Positions 8,067 to 18,177 of a DNA stretch of 64,000 nt are shown here, one piece after another (the first letter of the stretch is position 1; the number at the start of each line of letters is the position of its first letter). The DNA comes from Leptospiraceae bacterium (GTDB taxonomy: Bacteria; Spirochaetota; Leptospiria; Leptospirales; Leptospiraceae). The DNA lies in the NCBI GenBank assembly GCA_022402465.1, contig JAKRSH010000026.1:1-64000 (forward strand), given 5' to 3'. Under the pieces are notes generated by a model that was not told where the DNA came from, did not search any database, and saw only the letters and a program-made list of their open reading frames with translations. The position numbers and the translations under genes are program-made.

Positions 8067-8798
8067 TTATTGTTCTACACAGATAAGGTGTTGAAGTTGA
8101 TTGCATGTATACCCAACCGTGCTAGAAAACCTGGTTAAGCTTGCAGTGTTGTCTGTAACCCTACTACCATTAACATTGGCTGAAGTAGACCAATCCGTGC
8201 AATTACCAGTATTATCTGCTGGACTTATCGTAGCCCCTGGAGCGGTTAGACCGGTATGTGCAAAAGTTACAGCTATTTGCATACCAGTCAAAACGGTTGC
8301 TGTCTGCATAGCGTTGCTACCATTAAGGAAAATAGCTCCAGATGTAGTTGTAGCAAAATCCGCTCCCGATTTCTGGAGGTATTTAGTATTTGCTTTAAGG
8401 ACCCAGTCTTTAACACCTGACACCGTCGGATTTGCAGTGTTAGCACTATTGATAGTTATTGTTCTGTTAGTGGAATCTACTAGCAATGCCTTGAATCGAA
8501 AATTACCGGAAGGCTTATTTGTATCAGAATTACATTTGTCATCTGCTCCCGAAACACCTCCCAAATTTCCATTGAATGTAGCATTAGTTAAGAATATTCT
8601 ACAACCTGCTGCTGCCTCAGAGCAGTTAGCAGGGGTAGGCGAAGAGGCTGATTGTTGATTGAGTGCCAAAAGTCCTAAGAACAAATTTGTATTGTTGTTT
8701 TGTTCATCGGATTGGTTAGAAACTGAGTTGCAACTAATTGAGAATAGCAGCAAATATAGATAAGGTGTTTTAAAAATATTGTATGATTTTTTGTTCAT
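8067..8798 (-). CDS. DUF1554-type lipoprotein
   Basis: This is a 243-residue outer-envelope lipoprotein. The N-terminus KTPYLYLLLFSISCNS gives a spirochaetal lipobox with the lipidated Cys at about residue 23. A low-complexity Asn/Gln linker follows, then a domain from about residue 60 that begins with CRIFLTNATFNG and has GGVSGADDKCNSD, FRFKALLVDSTNRT and the ending YTCNQLQHLICVEQ. This pattern of paired Cys and a terminal LICVEQ is typical of DUF1554 domains, which are enriched in Leptospira surface lipoproteins. Their exact function is not known. The gene stands alone between two gene-poor stretches. Confidence 0.85.
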   Translation of the reverse strand: MNKKSYNIFKTPYLYLLLFSISCNSVSNQSDEQNNNTNLFLGLLALNQQSASSPTPANCSEAAAGCRIFLTNATFNGNLGGVSGADDKCNSDTNKPSGNFRFKALLVDSTNRTITINSANTANPTVSGVKDWVLKANTKYLQKSGADFATTTSGAIFLNGSNAMQTATVLTGMQIAVTFAHTGLTAPGATISPADNTGNCTDWSTSANVNGSRVTDNTASLTRFSSTVGYTCNQLQHLICVEQ

Positions 8799-9599
8799 AT
8801 ATTCTATTTTTTGCTAACATCTAAAAATGCAATCTTTTTTTTAAAATTCAGTAGGTAAAATATCCATATAACTAGTTTATAAGAAAAAAATATTAAGATT
8901 TAATATTCTAAAAATAAATAGTAAATTCGTTGATTTGAGACTAAAATCTATTGATGAACAAGATTTAACTATAACTAGATGCAATACAATATTAATTTTT
9001 CATTTATTTACTATAATCATCTTTGCTAATTTCCTCTATCCACTAAGACTTAATTGTAGAAAAGAACTCAGTTCAATTACTTCATATAGAGCTACTATTC
9101 TGTTTGAACTAGCAAAAATTCAACTAGAAAATCATAAATTCACTTCTAAATAAAAAAGCCTAAGCAGAATTATTTGTAGCAAGAAAGATCCTTTGTCGTA
9201 TACAGTATCCTATGAATGTAACTGCGATTCTTTTCTAATTTAATGAAATCCATCCTTAGAAATTTCCCAATCTGGACCATCTTGGTCTTTCAGAATCTAT
9301 AGATCATTCCATCGCAGCTCACTCCAATTGTATTAGTCAGCTTAATTTCCCAGAGGCGATTTAATTGAGAAAAATGGATCTTTAATTTGGAGTTTTGTAT
9401 TTTATAATTATCTCGTTTATTCTTTTTGTTTTCTTCATCTGTTCCATATACGGTTATAAATTACTAAGAGGGAAGAGACTGGTTGGCTGATTCCTAGAAA
9501 TAAACTATTTGCCTAAGAGCGATTATCTAATCTTCAAAACATTAATTCTTGTACGAGTAAGAGAAAATTTCAGATAATTCTAAAATATGAGAATAAAGA
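8799..9599. other. Gene-poor 800-base gap
   Basis: No intact gene is supported here. A 72-codon plus-strand frame (8935-9153, TTG start, no ribosome site) looks random. On the minus strand about 9190-9360 reads in two frames like a broken coding segment (LWEIKLTNTIGVSCDGMIY, then after a frameshift KDQDGPDWEISKDGFH), which may be the trace of a lost gene. A short plus-strand hydrophobic frame near 9395-9490 (YFIIISFILFVFFICSIYG) is too small to call. I see no repeat, terminator or mobile element. Confidence 0.4.
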
Positions 9600-10163
9600 T
9601 TAGGAGCCTCCAGAAGATTTCCCACTCATCCCTGTTTTCTCAATTTTCCCATCAATAAATTTATAGATTTCATAAGAATACGAGTCTTCATCATCTTCAC
9701 TTAATATCTTTTCAAATGAAAATGTCTCTCCTTCCCATTGAAATAAAGTTGAATCAAGATAGTAATCTTTGTATATCATTTGTCTGGTATTGCAATTGAT
9801 GAATGCAAGTCCTCGTTTCCCAGGACTAGTTCCAAAATCTAAGGCGGCATATTTATTTGACTTTGAAAATATAGCCGAAGAAAAATCCATGAAGTATACA
9901 TCATCAGAAAAAGAAATATCATTCACTTTCCCATCCGTTCCAACTTTGATGCCATTATCCTCCCAGATAGCACAATTACCATCTGCACTTACAATTGCAT
10001 CCTTTGGAATATTTCCAATGGATCCATTTAACTTTTGCTCGCTCGATTCATTTTCTATGCTCTTCGAATTAGTTTCAGAGCTTGAATTTTCATTTTGAGA
10101 GTAATTTTTACAAGCGATAATCAAAATTAGAGCTGTTATGATACTTAGTTGTTTATATTTCAT
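9600..10163 (-). CDS. Small lipoprotein, unknown function
   Basis: This is a predicted lipoprotein of about 187 residues. Starting at the ATG at 10163, preceded by GGGAAGG, gives MKYKQLSIITALILIIACKN, a good signal peptide with lipobox IIAC. The 24-base upstream extension to 10187 has no better signal and would spoil the N-terminus. A Ser/Asn/Glu-rich linker of about 35 residues precedes a folded region with short beta-like segments (CAIWEDNGIKVGTDGKV, AALDFGTSPGKRGLAFINC, DSTLFQWEGETFSFEKIL). I do not recognise the family. The Ser/Gly-rich C-terminus is short. The gene is monocistronic between two gene-poor gaps. Confidence 0.7.
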   Translation of the reverse strand: MKYKQLSIITALILIIACKNYSQNENSSSETNSKSIENESSEQKLNGSIGNIPKDAIVSADGNCAIWEDNGIKVGTDGKVNDISFSDDVYFMDFSSAIFSKSNKYAALDFGTSPGKRGLAFINCNTRQMIYKDYYLDSTLFQWEGETFSFEKILSEDDEDSYSYEIYKFIDGKIEKTGMSGKSSGGS

Positions 10164-10187
10164 TCCTTCCCTTCTTTGTTCATACAA

Positions 10188-10633
10188 ATAAATACATCAT
10201 TTTTGATAACAATGTATTCGTTTTTGAATATTCCATCAAAATTTTGGAAAAAAAGTAGAGAATGAAACTGTTACCAATCATTCTACTCTACTCACCATCA
10301 CATATCCTGACTTTATAGAAGCTCTTGGATAGCGCAATTGTTTTCTATCAAAGACAAAAAGTATCCTGTCTCGAATTTATTTCGATGTTTATTATAAGAA
10401 AATAGCAAGCTTTATTTTCATTACAACTAAATTCTAAGCTTACTTGAGGATTTCCATATCTTGCATAATTGGGACACAATCAAAAAAGCAAATAGATCTA
10501 GAATCCCAAAACGTAATCTTCTAGAATGAAGCCTTATCAGAAAGACTCAATATTGCTGGACCTTTATTGGATGAAAAATGTCCAGGCAAAGAAAATCGAG
10601 ATTCACCATTCTAAAACTTCTGAGAGTAGCTAT
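10188..10633. other. Gene-poor 446-base gap
   Basis: I find no frame with coding character, no ribosome site ahead of a start, and no strong hairpin in this stretch between two minus-strand lipoprotein genes. The right end may contain the 3' untranslated region of the lipoprotein gene at 10634 and the left end the promoter of the gene at 9600. Confidence 0.4.
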
Positions 10634-11311
10634 CTACCTACGGTAAGGGCATCCAGATATATTACTACAGGAGGTTGAAGTTGAACATTGAGTCGCATTA
10701 TTACAACTGTAAGCAATACTAGCGGAACAACCGTTAGCAGCTCCAAAGAATTGACATGTTGCGTTGTTTATGTTTGTTTCTGTATCGGTAATTAATGTTA
10801 CTCTAGCAGAAAATGTAAGGTTATTAACATTTGGTGTTGTGGGTGGTAGAGTTCCTGTAATTGTATATTGAATAGAAGATGGGGTTGTTTGTGATGTATA
10901 TATGCCTGAAATAGTGCCAGTTGTGGTAGAAAAAGTTGCTGGTGCTGCCAAGGCTGGTGAAATTGTGTATGTTGCTGTTGGAAATGAATCTATTGAATCC
11001 GTGCTAAATGTAAAATTTTTATTTGTTATTATTGCAATACTTCTATCGTTCCCAGAACTCGAAAAAGGCATATTTTGATTATCAGTAGTATTTCTAATGT
11101 TTGTATAGGCAAACCTGAAATCTCTTGTAATAATTAAATTAGGATTGTTTCTACTATTTGCGGCTAAATTAAAAACCAATCCTAAGATAGGATCAGCTTC
11201 CTCCTCTTTTTTAGGGCAATTCACTAAAAATAAAGTAAGAGTAAAAAGTATAATGATTTTCTTCGAACTTTTAAAGTATTTCTTTAATAAAGGATTAGGT
11301 GAGATGGTCAT
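10634..11311 (-). CDS. Lipoprotein, Thr/Ser-rich, Cys-rich C-terminus
   Basis: This is a 225-residue predicted lipoprotein. Residues 18-32 (IIILFTLTLFLVNCPKK) form the signal peptide with lipobox LVNC. The mature part is Thr/Asn/Ser-rich and beta-strand-like. The last 45 residues contain eight Cys (for example CQFFGAANGCSASIAYSC and SCSNISGCPYRR), suggesting disulphide-bonded surface structure. I recognise no named domain. Low-complexity lipoproteins of this kind are typical of the variable Leptospira surface repertoire. The gene is flanked by gene-poor DNA. Confidence 0.7.
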   Translation of the reverse strand: MTISPNPLLKKYFKSSKKIIILFTLTLFLVNCPKKEEEADPILGLVFNLAANSRNNPNLIITRDFRFAYTNIRNTTDNQNMPFSSSGNDRSIAIITNKNFTFSTDSIDSFPTATYTISPALAAPATFSTTTGTISGIYTSQTTPSSIQYTITGTLPPTTPNVNNLTFSARVTLITDTETNINNATCQFFGAANGCSASIAYSCNNATQCSTSTSCSNISGCPYRR

Positions 11312-11459
11312 GCTTAGATGTTCTTCCTTTGGCTTGTTAATTGGTATACCATCAAATCAATTGAAAAATGTCAATTAAAATAATACAAAAATATGGTTTA
11401 TAATTTTATGTCTCTTTATAAGATTGCAATTTATGTAATTTATTTTGAGATTTGAATAT

Positions 11460-11600
11460 ATGATTTTGCAATTCATCATTCTACTTCATACTATCTTTGC
11501 AGGGATATTAATCCTATTTCAGTTGTGCCTAGCAGCTGGCTTACCTTGGGGTGCCGCGTCTATGGGAGGAAAGTTTCCAGGGGTGCAATCCAAAATATAA
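11460..11600 (+). pseudogene. N-terminal fragment of a small membrane protein
   Basis: An ATG at 11460 opens a 46-codon frame, MILQFIILLHTIFAGILILF followed by QLCLAAGLPWGAASMGGKFPG and a stop six codons after it. The combination of one membrane helix and a Leu/Ala-rich segment ending in PWG..SMGGKFPG matches the N-terminal part of a family of short four-helix membrane proteins as I remember it. The remaining helices are not found downstream in any frame. I read it as a 3'-truncated relic; a genuine single-helix micro-protein cannot be excluded. It lies in a 408-base gap (11312-11719) that otherwise shows nothing. Confidence 0.5.
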
Positions 11601-11719
11601 ACTAAGGGTATTTATATTTTAAATAAATTCTGAGAACCATGCAAATAAAATAATGAATTCTGAGATTCAATGAATGGAGGATTTCAAGTTTCACTTATCT
11701 TTTAGCGGAAACCTGAAGC

Positions 11720-12853
11720 CTAAAAACAAGAGGAAGATACAGGTATTGCGTATTTCTTTGAGAGATAACAATTCAAAGTCTGTGTATTAGCGACACTTAA
11801 ATTTGTATTGTAATAGAGAATCTCAGCAATTTCTCCATTAAAAAAACTAGTATTATCAATGGCTCTTTTCCCTATTGCCATATTAGAATTAGGGTTCGTG
11901 TAACTGAGGCTTCCATCCCCGCTGAATGTCCCAGCTGTACTTGCACCATCTAAAAAAAGGTATGGTGTTCCCGTGTTGTTGATCGAAGAAACAGCCGCTA
12001 TGTAATAGGTATTGGAATTCAAAATGGAAGTTAGATTTATGCTGTAAGAATTGCAGACTCCTGTATTTATGCTTCCATCGTTGAGAATTTGAAAGACCTT
12101 ATCTGTAAGTCCGCATCCACCCGTTCCTATGGACATTATAACTACGTTAACTGCAACTACAGGTTTGAAAACAGTAATAATGGTGTGTGCCGTTGTATTC
12201 AAATCGGTTCCACTCGTTTTGGATAATGATCTATCAACTGTTCCAGGAAAAAGTACAGCGGGAAAACCATTCTTGGCACTTGCTACAAAAGTGGGAAAAT
12301 TTGAGGCGGTAGAGACATCGTTTGCATTACCACTGGAATCTGTCCAAAAAGAAACATTGCCTCCATTGGCAAGGGATAGTGAGTTTCCTTTAAACCATGC
12401 TTTCAAATTGGAGGCTGAAACCGTTCGCGGTGCAAATAATTTCACTTTGTATGTTTTTTCAGAATTGTCTTGTGCACTCACTATGTAAGTTAATGTCTCC
12501 GTATAGGAATTTTCCGTACTTCCACTTATTTGAGTTGTACTTCCAATCCGTACAGACTTTCCCGATGAGGTGAAAGTAGCCACCAATGGATTAAGGTTGT
12601 TTAAATTCTCAGCGATTAGGTATATTTCAGTACCGTTGATAACTCCAGTTGCCCCTATAGAGGGAATAGAGTAAGATGTGATGTCATTGGACGTAAAGGA
12701 ACTTGCTATTAAAGCCAATCTTAGATTGCTAAGCAAAGAATTTGGGTCAAGTTGGCTTTCTTGGAAACGGGTGCAAGACAAACTCGACACGAGGAATCCT
12801 AAAATAAAAGTATTATTAATTATGGCTCTTGTGCTTTGAGATAACATTTTCAT
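11720..12853 (-). CDS. LamG-like (concanavalin-fold) lipoprotein
   Basis: This is a 377-residue predicted lipoprotein with signal peptide and lipobox VSSLSC (Cys at about residue 27). Residues of about 45-145 form a bacterial cadherin/DUF5018-like beta domain (GATGVINGTEIYLIAENLNN, then YIVSAQDNSEKTYKVKLFA). Residues of about 150-370 look like a LamG/concanavalin-type fold (LKAWFKGNSLSL, WTDSSGNANDVS, AHTIITVFKPV, FFNGEIAEILYYN, then CYLSKKYAIP). Such domains bind glycans or host proteins in other systems; no ligand is implied here. The start could also be the second Met, two codons in. It is a single gene at the end of the lipoprotein-rich zone. Confidence 0.8.
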   Translation of the reverse strand: MKMLSQSTRAIINNTFILGFLVSSLSCTRFQESQLDPNSLLSNLRLALIASSFTSNDITSYSIPSIGATGVINGTEIYLIAENLNNLNPLVATFTSSGKSVRIGSTTQISGSTENSYTETLTYIVSAQDNSEKTYKVKLFAPRTVSASNLKAWFKGNSLSLANGGNVSFWTDSSGNANDVSTASNFPTFVASAKNGFPAVLFPGTVDRSLSKTSGTDLNTTAHTIITVFKPVVAVNVVIMSIGTGGCGLTDKVFQILNDGSINTGVCNSYSINLTSILNSNTYYIAAVSSINNTGTPYLFLDGASTAGTFSGDGSLSYTNPNSNMAIGKRAIDNTSFFNGEIAEILYYNTNLSVANTQTLNCYLSKKYAIPVSSSCF

Positions 12854-12986
12854 AAATTATATGGGATGCAATAATGACAATTTTATAAAAAGTCAATTTA
12901 TTTCAACAACATCATTAAGCCTTTGTGTGTCAACTTTTTGTAAGGTTCAAATAAAATCTAAATGGAATTGAATTTATTTTGATGTC

Positions 12987-14582
12987 CTAAGTCGTGATAA
13001 CTGTATCGTTTCTGGATGGTTCTCGGTTTTCAGGGTAATCTGTAGAATAATGCAGTCCTCTGGATTCTTTTCTAAGAAGTGCCGAACGTACGATAATATC
13101 TGCTATTAAAGCTAGGTTGCGAAGTTCGAGTAATCCTAAGCTGACTGTTGTTCTGTTGTAAAAGTCTTTTACTTCTTCACGAATCAATTGTATTCTTCGA
13201 GATGCACGCATTAGGCGAAGATTGCTTCTCACGATACCAACATAATCACTCATAAGAGATTTAATTTCATAGAGATCATGGCTAACCAAGACCCACTCTT
13301 CCGCATTCTTGGTTCCTTCTTTGTTCCAAAGAGGGATTCTGCTGATTTCAGGAGGATAACTTAAATCTTTTGCTTCACTGATATTCTTGGCTATCCTATT
13401 TGCAAAAACCAAACATTCTAATAAACTATTGGATGCTAAGCGATTACCACCATGCACTCCTGTGCAGGTTGCTTCTCCTGCTGCGTAAAGATTTTCTATA
13501 TTTGTCTTTCCCCAAAGATCTGTCTCTATGCCACCACACATATAATGGGCGGCTGGAACTACTGGGATAGCCTGGCTTGTAATATCAATTCCCAATTTGA
13601 GGCAGGTTTCATAAATCGAAGGAAAATGTCCTTTGATGAAATCGCTTGGTTTGTGTGTGATATCTAGGTAAACATGAGGCACGCCATTTTTTTTCATTTC
13701 GTTGTCTATGGCTCTTGCAACTATATCTCTTGGTGCAAGATCTTTCATTTCATGGTAATCTACCATAAAAGCCCTGCCTTGCATATCTCTAAGGATTCCG
13801 CCTTCACCACGAACTGCTTCAGATATCAGGAAGGAATTTCCTTGGTCATGGTATAAGGATGTAGGATGGAATTGGTAGAATTCCATGTTCTTTACTTTTG
13901 CACCAGCTCTGTATGCACAGGCAACTCCATCACCTGTGGCAATGCTTGGATTGGTCGTATGTTGGTAGACTTGGCCAGCTCCACCAGTAGCGATGATTGT
14001 TCGTTTGGCGATGAGTGGAGCAATTTCTCCATCCTCAGTATCAAGAATGTATGCACCGTAACAGCGCAAGGGCAAAGAGTCTCCATCTTTAATTTGGTGA
14101 CGAGTTAGTAAGTCTACGCATGCATGGTTTTCTAAGATTTGAATATTAGTTTTGCTTTTGACAGCAGAGAGAAGGGATGCCTCGACTTCTCGACCTGTTC
14201 TATCTAGGGCATGGACGATACGATTCTTCCTATGACCGCCTTCTCGGCTTAGGTCAAGATTTCCCAGCTCATCCTTGTTAAATGGAACACCAATTTCCAA
14301 GAGTTCCTGAACCTTAGAAGGACCTTCTTCAACAAGCACACGCACTGCTTCTGGATCGCACAATCCCGCACCTGCAATCAAGGTGTCTTGGATATGCTCT
14401 TCTAGATTATCATTATCAGCAAATACACTTGCTATTCCACCTTGGGCATAATTCGTGTTAGATTCGTAGTCTGATTTTTTTGTTACAATAGTTACGGATC
14501 CGAACTCGGAGACTTTTAATGCTAGAAATAATCCTGTGACTCCTGATCCAATGATCAGGAAGTCTGTTTTCTCAGGTGTCAT
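12987..14582 (-). CDS. nadB: L-aspartate oxidase
   Basis: This FAD enzyme oxidises L-aspartate to iminoaspartate, the first step of de novo NAD synthesis. The 531 residues match the family length. The dinucleotide motif GSGVTG is at 12-17, and the [10 protein letters not shown] segment is at 42-51. The residues [10 protein letters not shown] and [13 protein letters not shown] mark the FAD/substrate domain, and [17 protein letters not shown] is near residue 375. The C-terminal helical domain is complete. The start ATG overlaps the stop of the upstream protease gene by four bases, so the two genes are probably one transcript and translationally coupled. No nadA or nadC is present next to it. 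Confidence 0.95.
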   Translation of the reverse strand: MTPEKTDFLIIGSGVTGLFLALKVSEFGSVTIVTKKSDYESNTNYAQGGIASVFADNDNLEEHIQDTLIAGAGLCDPEAVRVLVEEGPSKVQELLEIGVPFNKDELGNLDLSREGGHRKNRIVHALDRTGREVEASLLSAVKSKTNIQILENHACVDLLTRHQIKDGDSLPLRCYGAYILDTEDGEIAPLIAKRTIIATGGAGQVYQHTTNPSIATGDGVACAYRAGAKVKNMEFYQFHPTSLYHDQGNSFLISEAVRGEGGILRDMQGRAFMVDYHEMKDLAPRDIVARAIDNEMKKNGVPHVYLDITHKPSDFIKGHFPSIYETCLKLGIDITSQAIPVVPAAHYMCGGIETDLWGKTNIENLYAAGEATCTGVHGGNRLASNSLLECLVFANRIAKNISEAKDLSYPPEISRIPLWNKEGTKNAEEWVLVSHDLYEIKSLMSDYVGIVRSNLRLMRASRRIQLIREEVKDFYNRTTVSLGLLELRNLALIADIIVRSALLRKESRGLHYSTDYPENREPSRNDTVITT

Positions 14583-16447
14583 TTCTTATTGGTTTCAACC
14601 ATTGCATTCACGAAATCAAGGGAACGTATCAACATATAATCAGGTCGTATTTGATCATTCGTATGTTCCTTTAGGTAGGTGGTTGCGGTTCCGTTCTTCT
14701 TCACATAATCCTTTATAGCCTGGATATTGAATTTGGATTTGATAGAAGAAGTTGACGGTATCTCTGGTAAATGATTCCACATATCTTCTTCACGGTACCG
14801 GAAAGGAAAGCTTCCATCTGCTTCTTCTGAAATCTCAATATCTGGTTGAACTCCCACGACTTGGATTGTTCGTCCACTGGGTGAGTAGTATCTACTGTTA
14901 GTGATTTTTAGAAGGAACTCTTGGTTATCAGGAAGAGGCATTAATTTCTGAACGGTTGCTTTGCCGAAAGTTCTTTCACCTAACAGGAGTCCTCTGCCAT
15001 GGTGCTGTATCGCTGATGCAACAATTTCACTTGCGGAGGCTGACTTTGCATTCACAAGTACAACCAATGGTAGATCCGTATATTTTTTGTCTCTAGAAAA
15101 TGCTTCTTCTGGACTTCGGTCAGGTACTTTTGTGCTAACAATCATTAGTCCTTTGTCTATGAAAAGATCTGTGATATCTATTGCTAGATCTAAATAGCCA
15201 CCTGCGTTATTTCGAAGATCAAAGACGAGTGCTTTGAGTTGGCTGCCATTCTTACCAGCTTCTCTTTCTAAGTCACGAATTGCTTTGGCGATTTGAGTAT
15301 CTATAGGAGATTCATTTTCTGGCTTAACGAATCCTGTGAGTTTGATGTATCCTACTTGTGGATCTTCCTTAAGTAGTCTATGAGTTAGATTCTTTATAGT
15401 GATAGTATCGCGAATGATAGGTATATCCGTGTTCCCAGTCTGGCCTTTTCTTTTGATAGTCAGGACAACTTGGGTTCCTTTCTTGCCTTTGATCTTTTTA
15501 ACAACCTTATCTAAGTTAAGTGATGCTATGGAAACCTTGTCAACTGCAAGAATCACATCTCCACTGCGCACACCTGCATTCAGAGCAGGACTTCCTTCCA
15601 ATGGATTTTCTATTACAACTTCTCTGGTTCCACCACCTGAGAGAATTGCACCAATACCTTCGAAAGAGGAGTCATTGATCTTTGCCATAGACTCTTCCCA
15701 TGCCTCTCTTAGGAATACGTTGGAATGAGGATCTAAAGATGATAAATAACCATTTGCTGCTGCAAGGAAGGCATCATTGATCGTGAAGTCTTTTTTCTTT
15801 TCCTCTTCACTTGGTTCAATTCCCTCTTCTATCTCTAGGGCAAGATTTGGCATTGCAGGCTCTTTGTATTTGGAAAGGTTTTGTTCTACAAAGGCGATAA
15901 TTTTGTCAAAATCTTTCTTTGAAAATCTAGTCTCTTCCCATTTAGCGGTAATTACACTTTTACGCAGCTTATCTTTCTCTATGAGTTTTTTCACTTCCTC
16001 ATCGGAAAGTTTTTTATTTTCATTTTTGCTAAGCTTGGTTTTTCTTAATTCTTCAAGCTTTTTGTAATCTGGATCCACTAAAATATATTTATCGGAGGCT
16101 GTGATTTTAAAAGTTTCCTTAACTGGAATCATATCCTCAGGGTTTTCATATTTGGCTCGTTCTTTGAAGTAGCTTTCTGGCATGAGGTACAATGGATGAG
16201 GAAGAGATAACAAAGTGTATACGGCTGCATCAGTATAGGCACGATTTTTATTGGTCTTTTTGTCAATATAGAACTTATCAACAGATTGAACCACGCTCTC
16301 AAAATCGTTCATAGAGAAAGTATTGATTATTGATGGTTTCTTCTTAGCTTCGCGCTCACAAAAGGATAAACTTCCTAAAATAAGAGCAAGGGTAATAATA
16401 GTAGAAAATATATAAGAATTCTTTTTCAAGTTGATTCTCCAGTTCAA
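14579..16447 (-). CDS. ctp: C-terminal processing protease (S41 family), lipoprotein-like
   Basis: This is a 622-residue envelope serine protease that trims C-termini of exported proteins. The N-terminus has a membrane segment ending in [10 protein letters not shown], a plausible lipobox. A charged linker of about 200 residues (rich in Lys and Glu) precedes a PDZ domain at about 260-340 ([19 protein letters not shown]). The catalytic region follows: [28 protein letters not shown] with the likely nucleophile Ser, and [12 protein letters not shown] with the general-base Lys. The long N-terminal region with an acidic/basic insert is larger than in the shortest S41 proteins. It lies upstream of nadB with a four-base overlap. 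Confidence 0.9.
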   Translation of the reverse strand: MNWRINLKKNSYIFSTIITLALILGSLSFCEREAKKKPSIINTFSMNDFESVVQSVDKFYIDKKTNKNRAYTDAAVYTLLSLPHPLYLMPESYFKERAKYENPEDMIPVKETFKITASDKYILVDPDYKKLEELRKTKLSKNENKKLSDEEVKKLIEKDKLRKSVITAKWEETRFSKKDFDKIIAFVEQNLSKYKEPAMPNLALEIEEGIEPSEEEKKKDFTINDAFLAAANGYLSSLDPHSNVFLREAWEESMAKINDSSFEGIGAILSGGGTREVVIENPLEGSPALNAGVRSGDVILAVDKVSIASLNLDKVVKKIKGKKGTQVVLTIKRKGQTGNTDIPIIRDTITIKNLTHRLLKEDPQVGYIKLTGFVKPENESPIDTQIAKAIRDLEREAGKNGSQLKALVFDLRNNAGGYLDLAIDITDLFIDKGLMIVSTKVPDRSPEEAFSRDKKYTDLPLVVLVNAKSASASEIVASAIQHHGRGLLLGERTFGKATVQKLMPLPDNQEFLLKITNSRYYSPSGRTIQVVGVQPDIEISEEADGSFPFRYREEDMWNHLPEIPSTSSIKSKFNIQAIKDYVKKNGTATTYLKEHTNDQIRPDYMLIRSLDFVNAMVETNKK

Positions 16448-16500
16448 AGATTGGATTCTTGTTCAGTAAACTATTTAAAACGATATAGGCAACTGAAAAA

Positions 16501-17433
16501 ATGAAGAAATCCGCAGCGGTTTTGTTTTTATTCCTAAGTTTTCCCATCTTTATTCATGCTAAAGATGATTTCCACTTTCCTTTGGAGGACATGATTTTTT
16601 TTGAGAAAATCATCCTCGATTTCTATTCAGGGGATCAACTCAAGGCAGATGCTATCAGTAATTTGGAATCTAGATGTAGATTTAAGGATTATGCTTCTGG
16701 ACTTTCTTGTGCCAACCTTGCAATACTTTATAATTCTGAATCTGATTATCCCAGAGCCTATACAGCAGCAGCCTTAGCTTATAAGAAAGAGCCAACTGAC
16801 AATTACTACCGCAACCTTTTTCAGAATCTTGCCCTTAAGAGCGGAAACCTGAAAGATTTAGAGAGAAGAATGGGTAAATCAGGAGAAATTCCCGTTCTTT
16901 ACCTGCGTGCCATTCAGGATTGCAATGAGGCAAATCCCGAAAATGCGATAGGTACTATTCGTATCTTAGTCTCCAAGAAATTGTTAACAAAGCAACAGTT
17001 TCAAAATGGGATCTTAGCAGAATGCCTCTCAGGCTATCCTAGCTGGAAGAATGAGTTAATAGAGGCAGCAATTTCGAATCCAATTTCTTACCAAAAATTG
17101 CTGGAAGATGAAATTGATGCAAGCCATAGCCATAAAGAAATTTGGGACATGAAGTATGCAAGAAAGGAACTGGATCAGAAGAATGGTCCATTGCCAGAAC
17201 CTAATAAAAAGTTAACAGAGATTTGGGTCAATTTTAAATCAGCTATTCAGTCTGGGAAGTCTACTCAGGCCAACCAAGAACTTGTTAAGTTACAATCTGA
17301 ACTTAAAACTTTAAAGGCTAAGGGTGGCAAAAGTAAAATGATAGCTGAATCTATAGAGCTTGCTATTGGTTTGATTCTGAAACAAGATAAGGATTTTGCA
17401 CCAAAAGCAAGTAAGATGGGGATAGTTTGGTAA
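16501..17433 (+). CDS. Exported TPR-like helical protein
   Basis: This is a 310-residue protein with a clear signal peptide (KKSAAVLFLFLSFPIFIHA, cleavage about residue 20). The mature part is all-helical. The stretch YASGLSCANLAILYNSESDYPRAY, then AAALAYKKEPTDNYYRNLF, shows TPR/SEL1-like spacing (about residues 60-115). Further helices follow to a Lys-rich C-terminus. No catalytic motif is seen. It diverges from ctp, with 53 bases between the starts, and ends four bases before a convergent nucleotidyltransferase-fold gene. A periplasmic scaffold role is likely, but the partner is unknown. Confidence 0.75.
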   Translation: MKKSAAVLFLFLSFPIFIHAKDDFHFPLEDMIFFEKIILDFYSGDQLKADAISNLESRCRFKDYASGLSCANLAILYNSESDYPRAYTAAALAYKKEPTDNYYRNLFQNLALKSGNLKDLERRMGKSGEIPVLYLRAIQDCNEANPENAIGTIRILVSKKLLTKQQFQNGILAECLSGYPSWKNELIEAAISNPISYQKLLEDEIDASHSHKEIWDMKYARKELDQKNGPLPEPNKKLTEIWVNFKSAIQSGKSTQANQELVKLQSELKTLKAKGGKSKMIAESIELAIGLILKQDKDFAPKASKMGIVW

Positions 17434-17437
17434 AAGC

Positions 17438-18100
17438 TTAAACGCTCTCTAGGTATTTCTTCAGTTCTTCTTCTAGCTCTTTTGGAAGAAGTAGTCCCTT
17501 GCTTAGAATTCGCTCATTGTACTTATTAAAAGAAAGTCTATGTTGGTTGGTTCGTAAGTATCCACCGAGAGCCTCGGTTGCCCAGGGAATAATCTCTCGG
17601 ATAAATTCTGGATTGTCTTCTAATCTTTCGCAATAGTTTATAAAAAGCGGACGGTTAACAGGGCGACCTAGATTTCTATAAAATAGCAAACGATAAAGTA
17701 CCTCATTATCAATAAGGTCTCCCTTCTTAATGGATTCATCCACATAGAGTAGGTTGATGTTATCTAAGAAATCAATCTTGAGATCTTTGGATTGAAGTCT
17801 TCTGTGAATCGACTTTTCGATTTCCTTAATTTCAAAAATATAATTGGGACAATCTTCAGGGCAAGAGCCTTCTTGTTTATGCAATTCACAGGAATGGAGA
17901 AGTATGCAGTCTACATCAGAAGATACTTCGCAGATTCCAAAATTAATAGAACCTAATAACTCTAAGGCGACATGGTAGCCTTTTTCAGAAAGATCTTTGA
18001 CGGCAAGTCGAAAGGCTTGGACTCGTCGCAGTGCTTCTTTGGTATCATAATTTCTATACCTATTCTTAAGGGTAAGATATTTTTCGATCAAATTATCCAT
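17438..18100 (-). CDS. Nucleotidyltransferase-fold protein (Pol-beta-like)
   Basis: This 220-residue cytosolic protein carries the motif [21 protein letters not shown] (about residues 48-68). It fits the GS...SDvD signature of the DNA-polymerase-beta nucleotidyltransferase fold, with two Asp separated by one residue as metal ligands. A third Asp may lie in [17 protein letters not shown] (about residues 105-121). A cluster of four Cys and His ([20 protein letters not shown], about 68-87) directly after the active site could bind zinc, an unusual insertion. Substrate is unknown; antibiotic adenylyltransferases, tRNA-modifying enzymes and regulatory uridylyltransferases share the fold. A hairpin with a T-run lies in its leader. 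Confidence 0.65.
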   Translation of the reverse strand: MDNLIEKYLTLKNRYRNYDTKEALRRVQAFRLAVKDLSEKGYHVALELLGSINFGICEVSSDVDCILLHSCELHKQEGSCPEDCPNYIFEIKEIEKSIHRRLQSKDLKIDFLDNINLLYVDESIKKGDLIDNEVLYRLLFYRNLGRPVNRPLFINYCERLEDNPEFIREIIPWATEALGGYLRTNQHRLSFNKYNERILSKGLLLPKELEEELKKYLESV

Positions 18101-18113
18101 GTTTTATACTCAT

Positions 18114-18134
18114 AAAAAAGCAGAAATCTGCTTT
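18114..18134 (-). promoter_or_regulatory. Terminator-like hairpin in the leader of the nucleotidyltransferase gene
   Basis: On the minus strand AAAGCAG-ATTT-CTGCTTT is followed directly by a run of T, ending 13 bases before the ATG at 18100. A hairpin followed by T residues is the form of an intrinsic terminator, here placed inside the leader instead of after the gene. It could attenuate transcription, or it could be a palindromic protein site shared with the divergent gene at 18178. No alternative antiterminator structure was found by eye. Confidence 0.4.
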
Positions 18135-18177
18135 GCCAAGGGTTTTTCCTTTTTTCGAATCTGCCGATAGATAAGAT

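Noticed and set aside
8935..9153. 72-codon plus-strand frame with TTG start
   Set aside because: It has no ribosome site, an AT-driven Ile/Leu/Asn composition and no recognisable domain, and it lies in a gap with other broken sequence. Chance frames of this size are common here.
13452..14108. Plus-strand frames opposite nadB with several Cys/His
   Set aside because: They are reverse-strand shadows of the nadB frame, with no ribosome sites.
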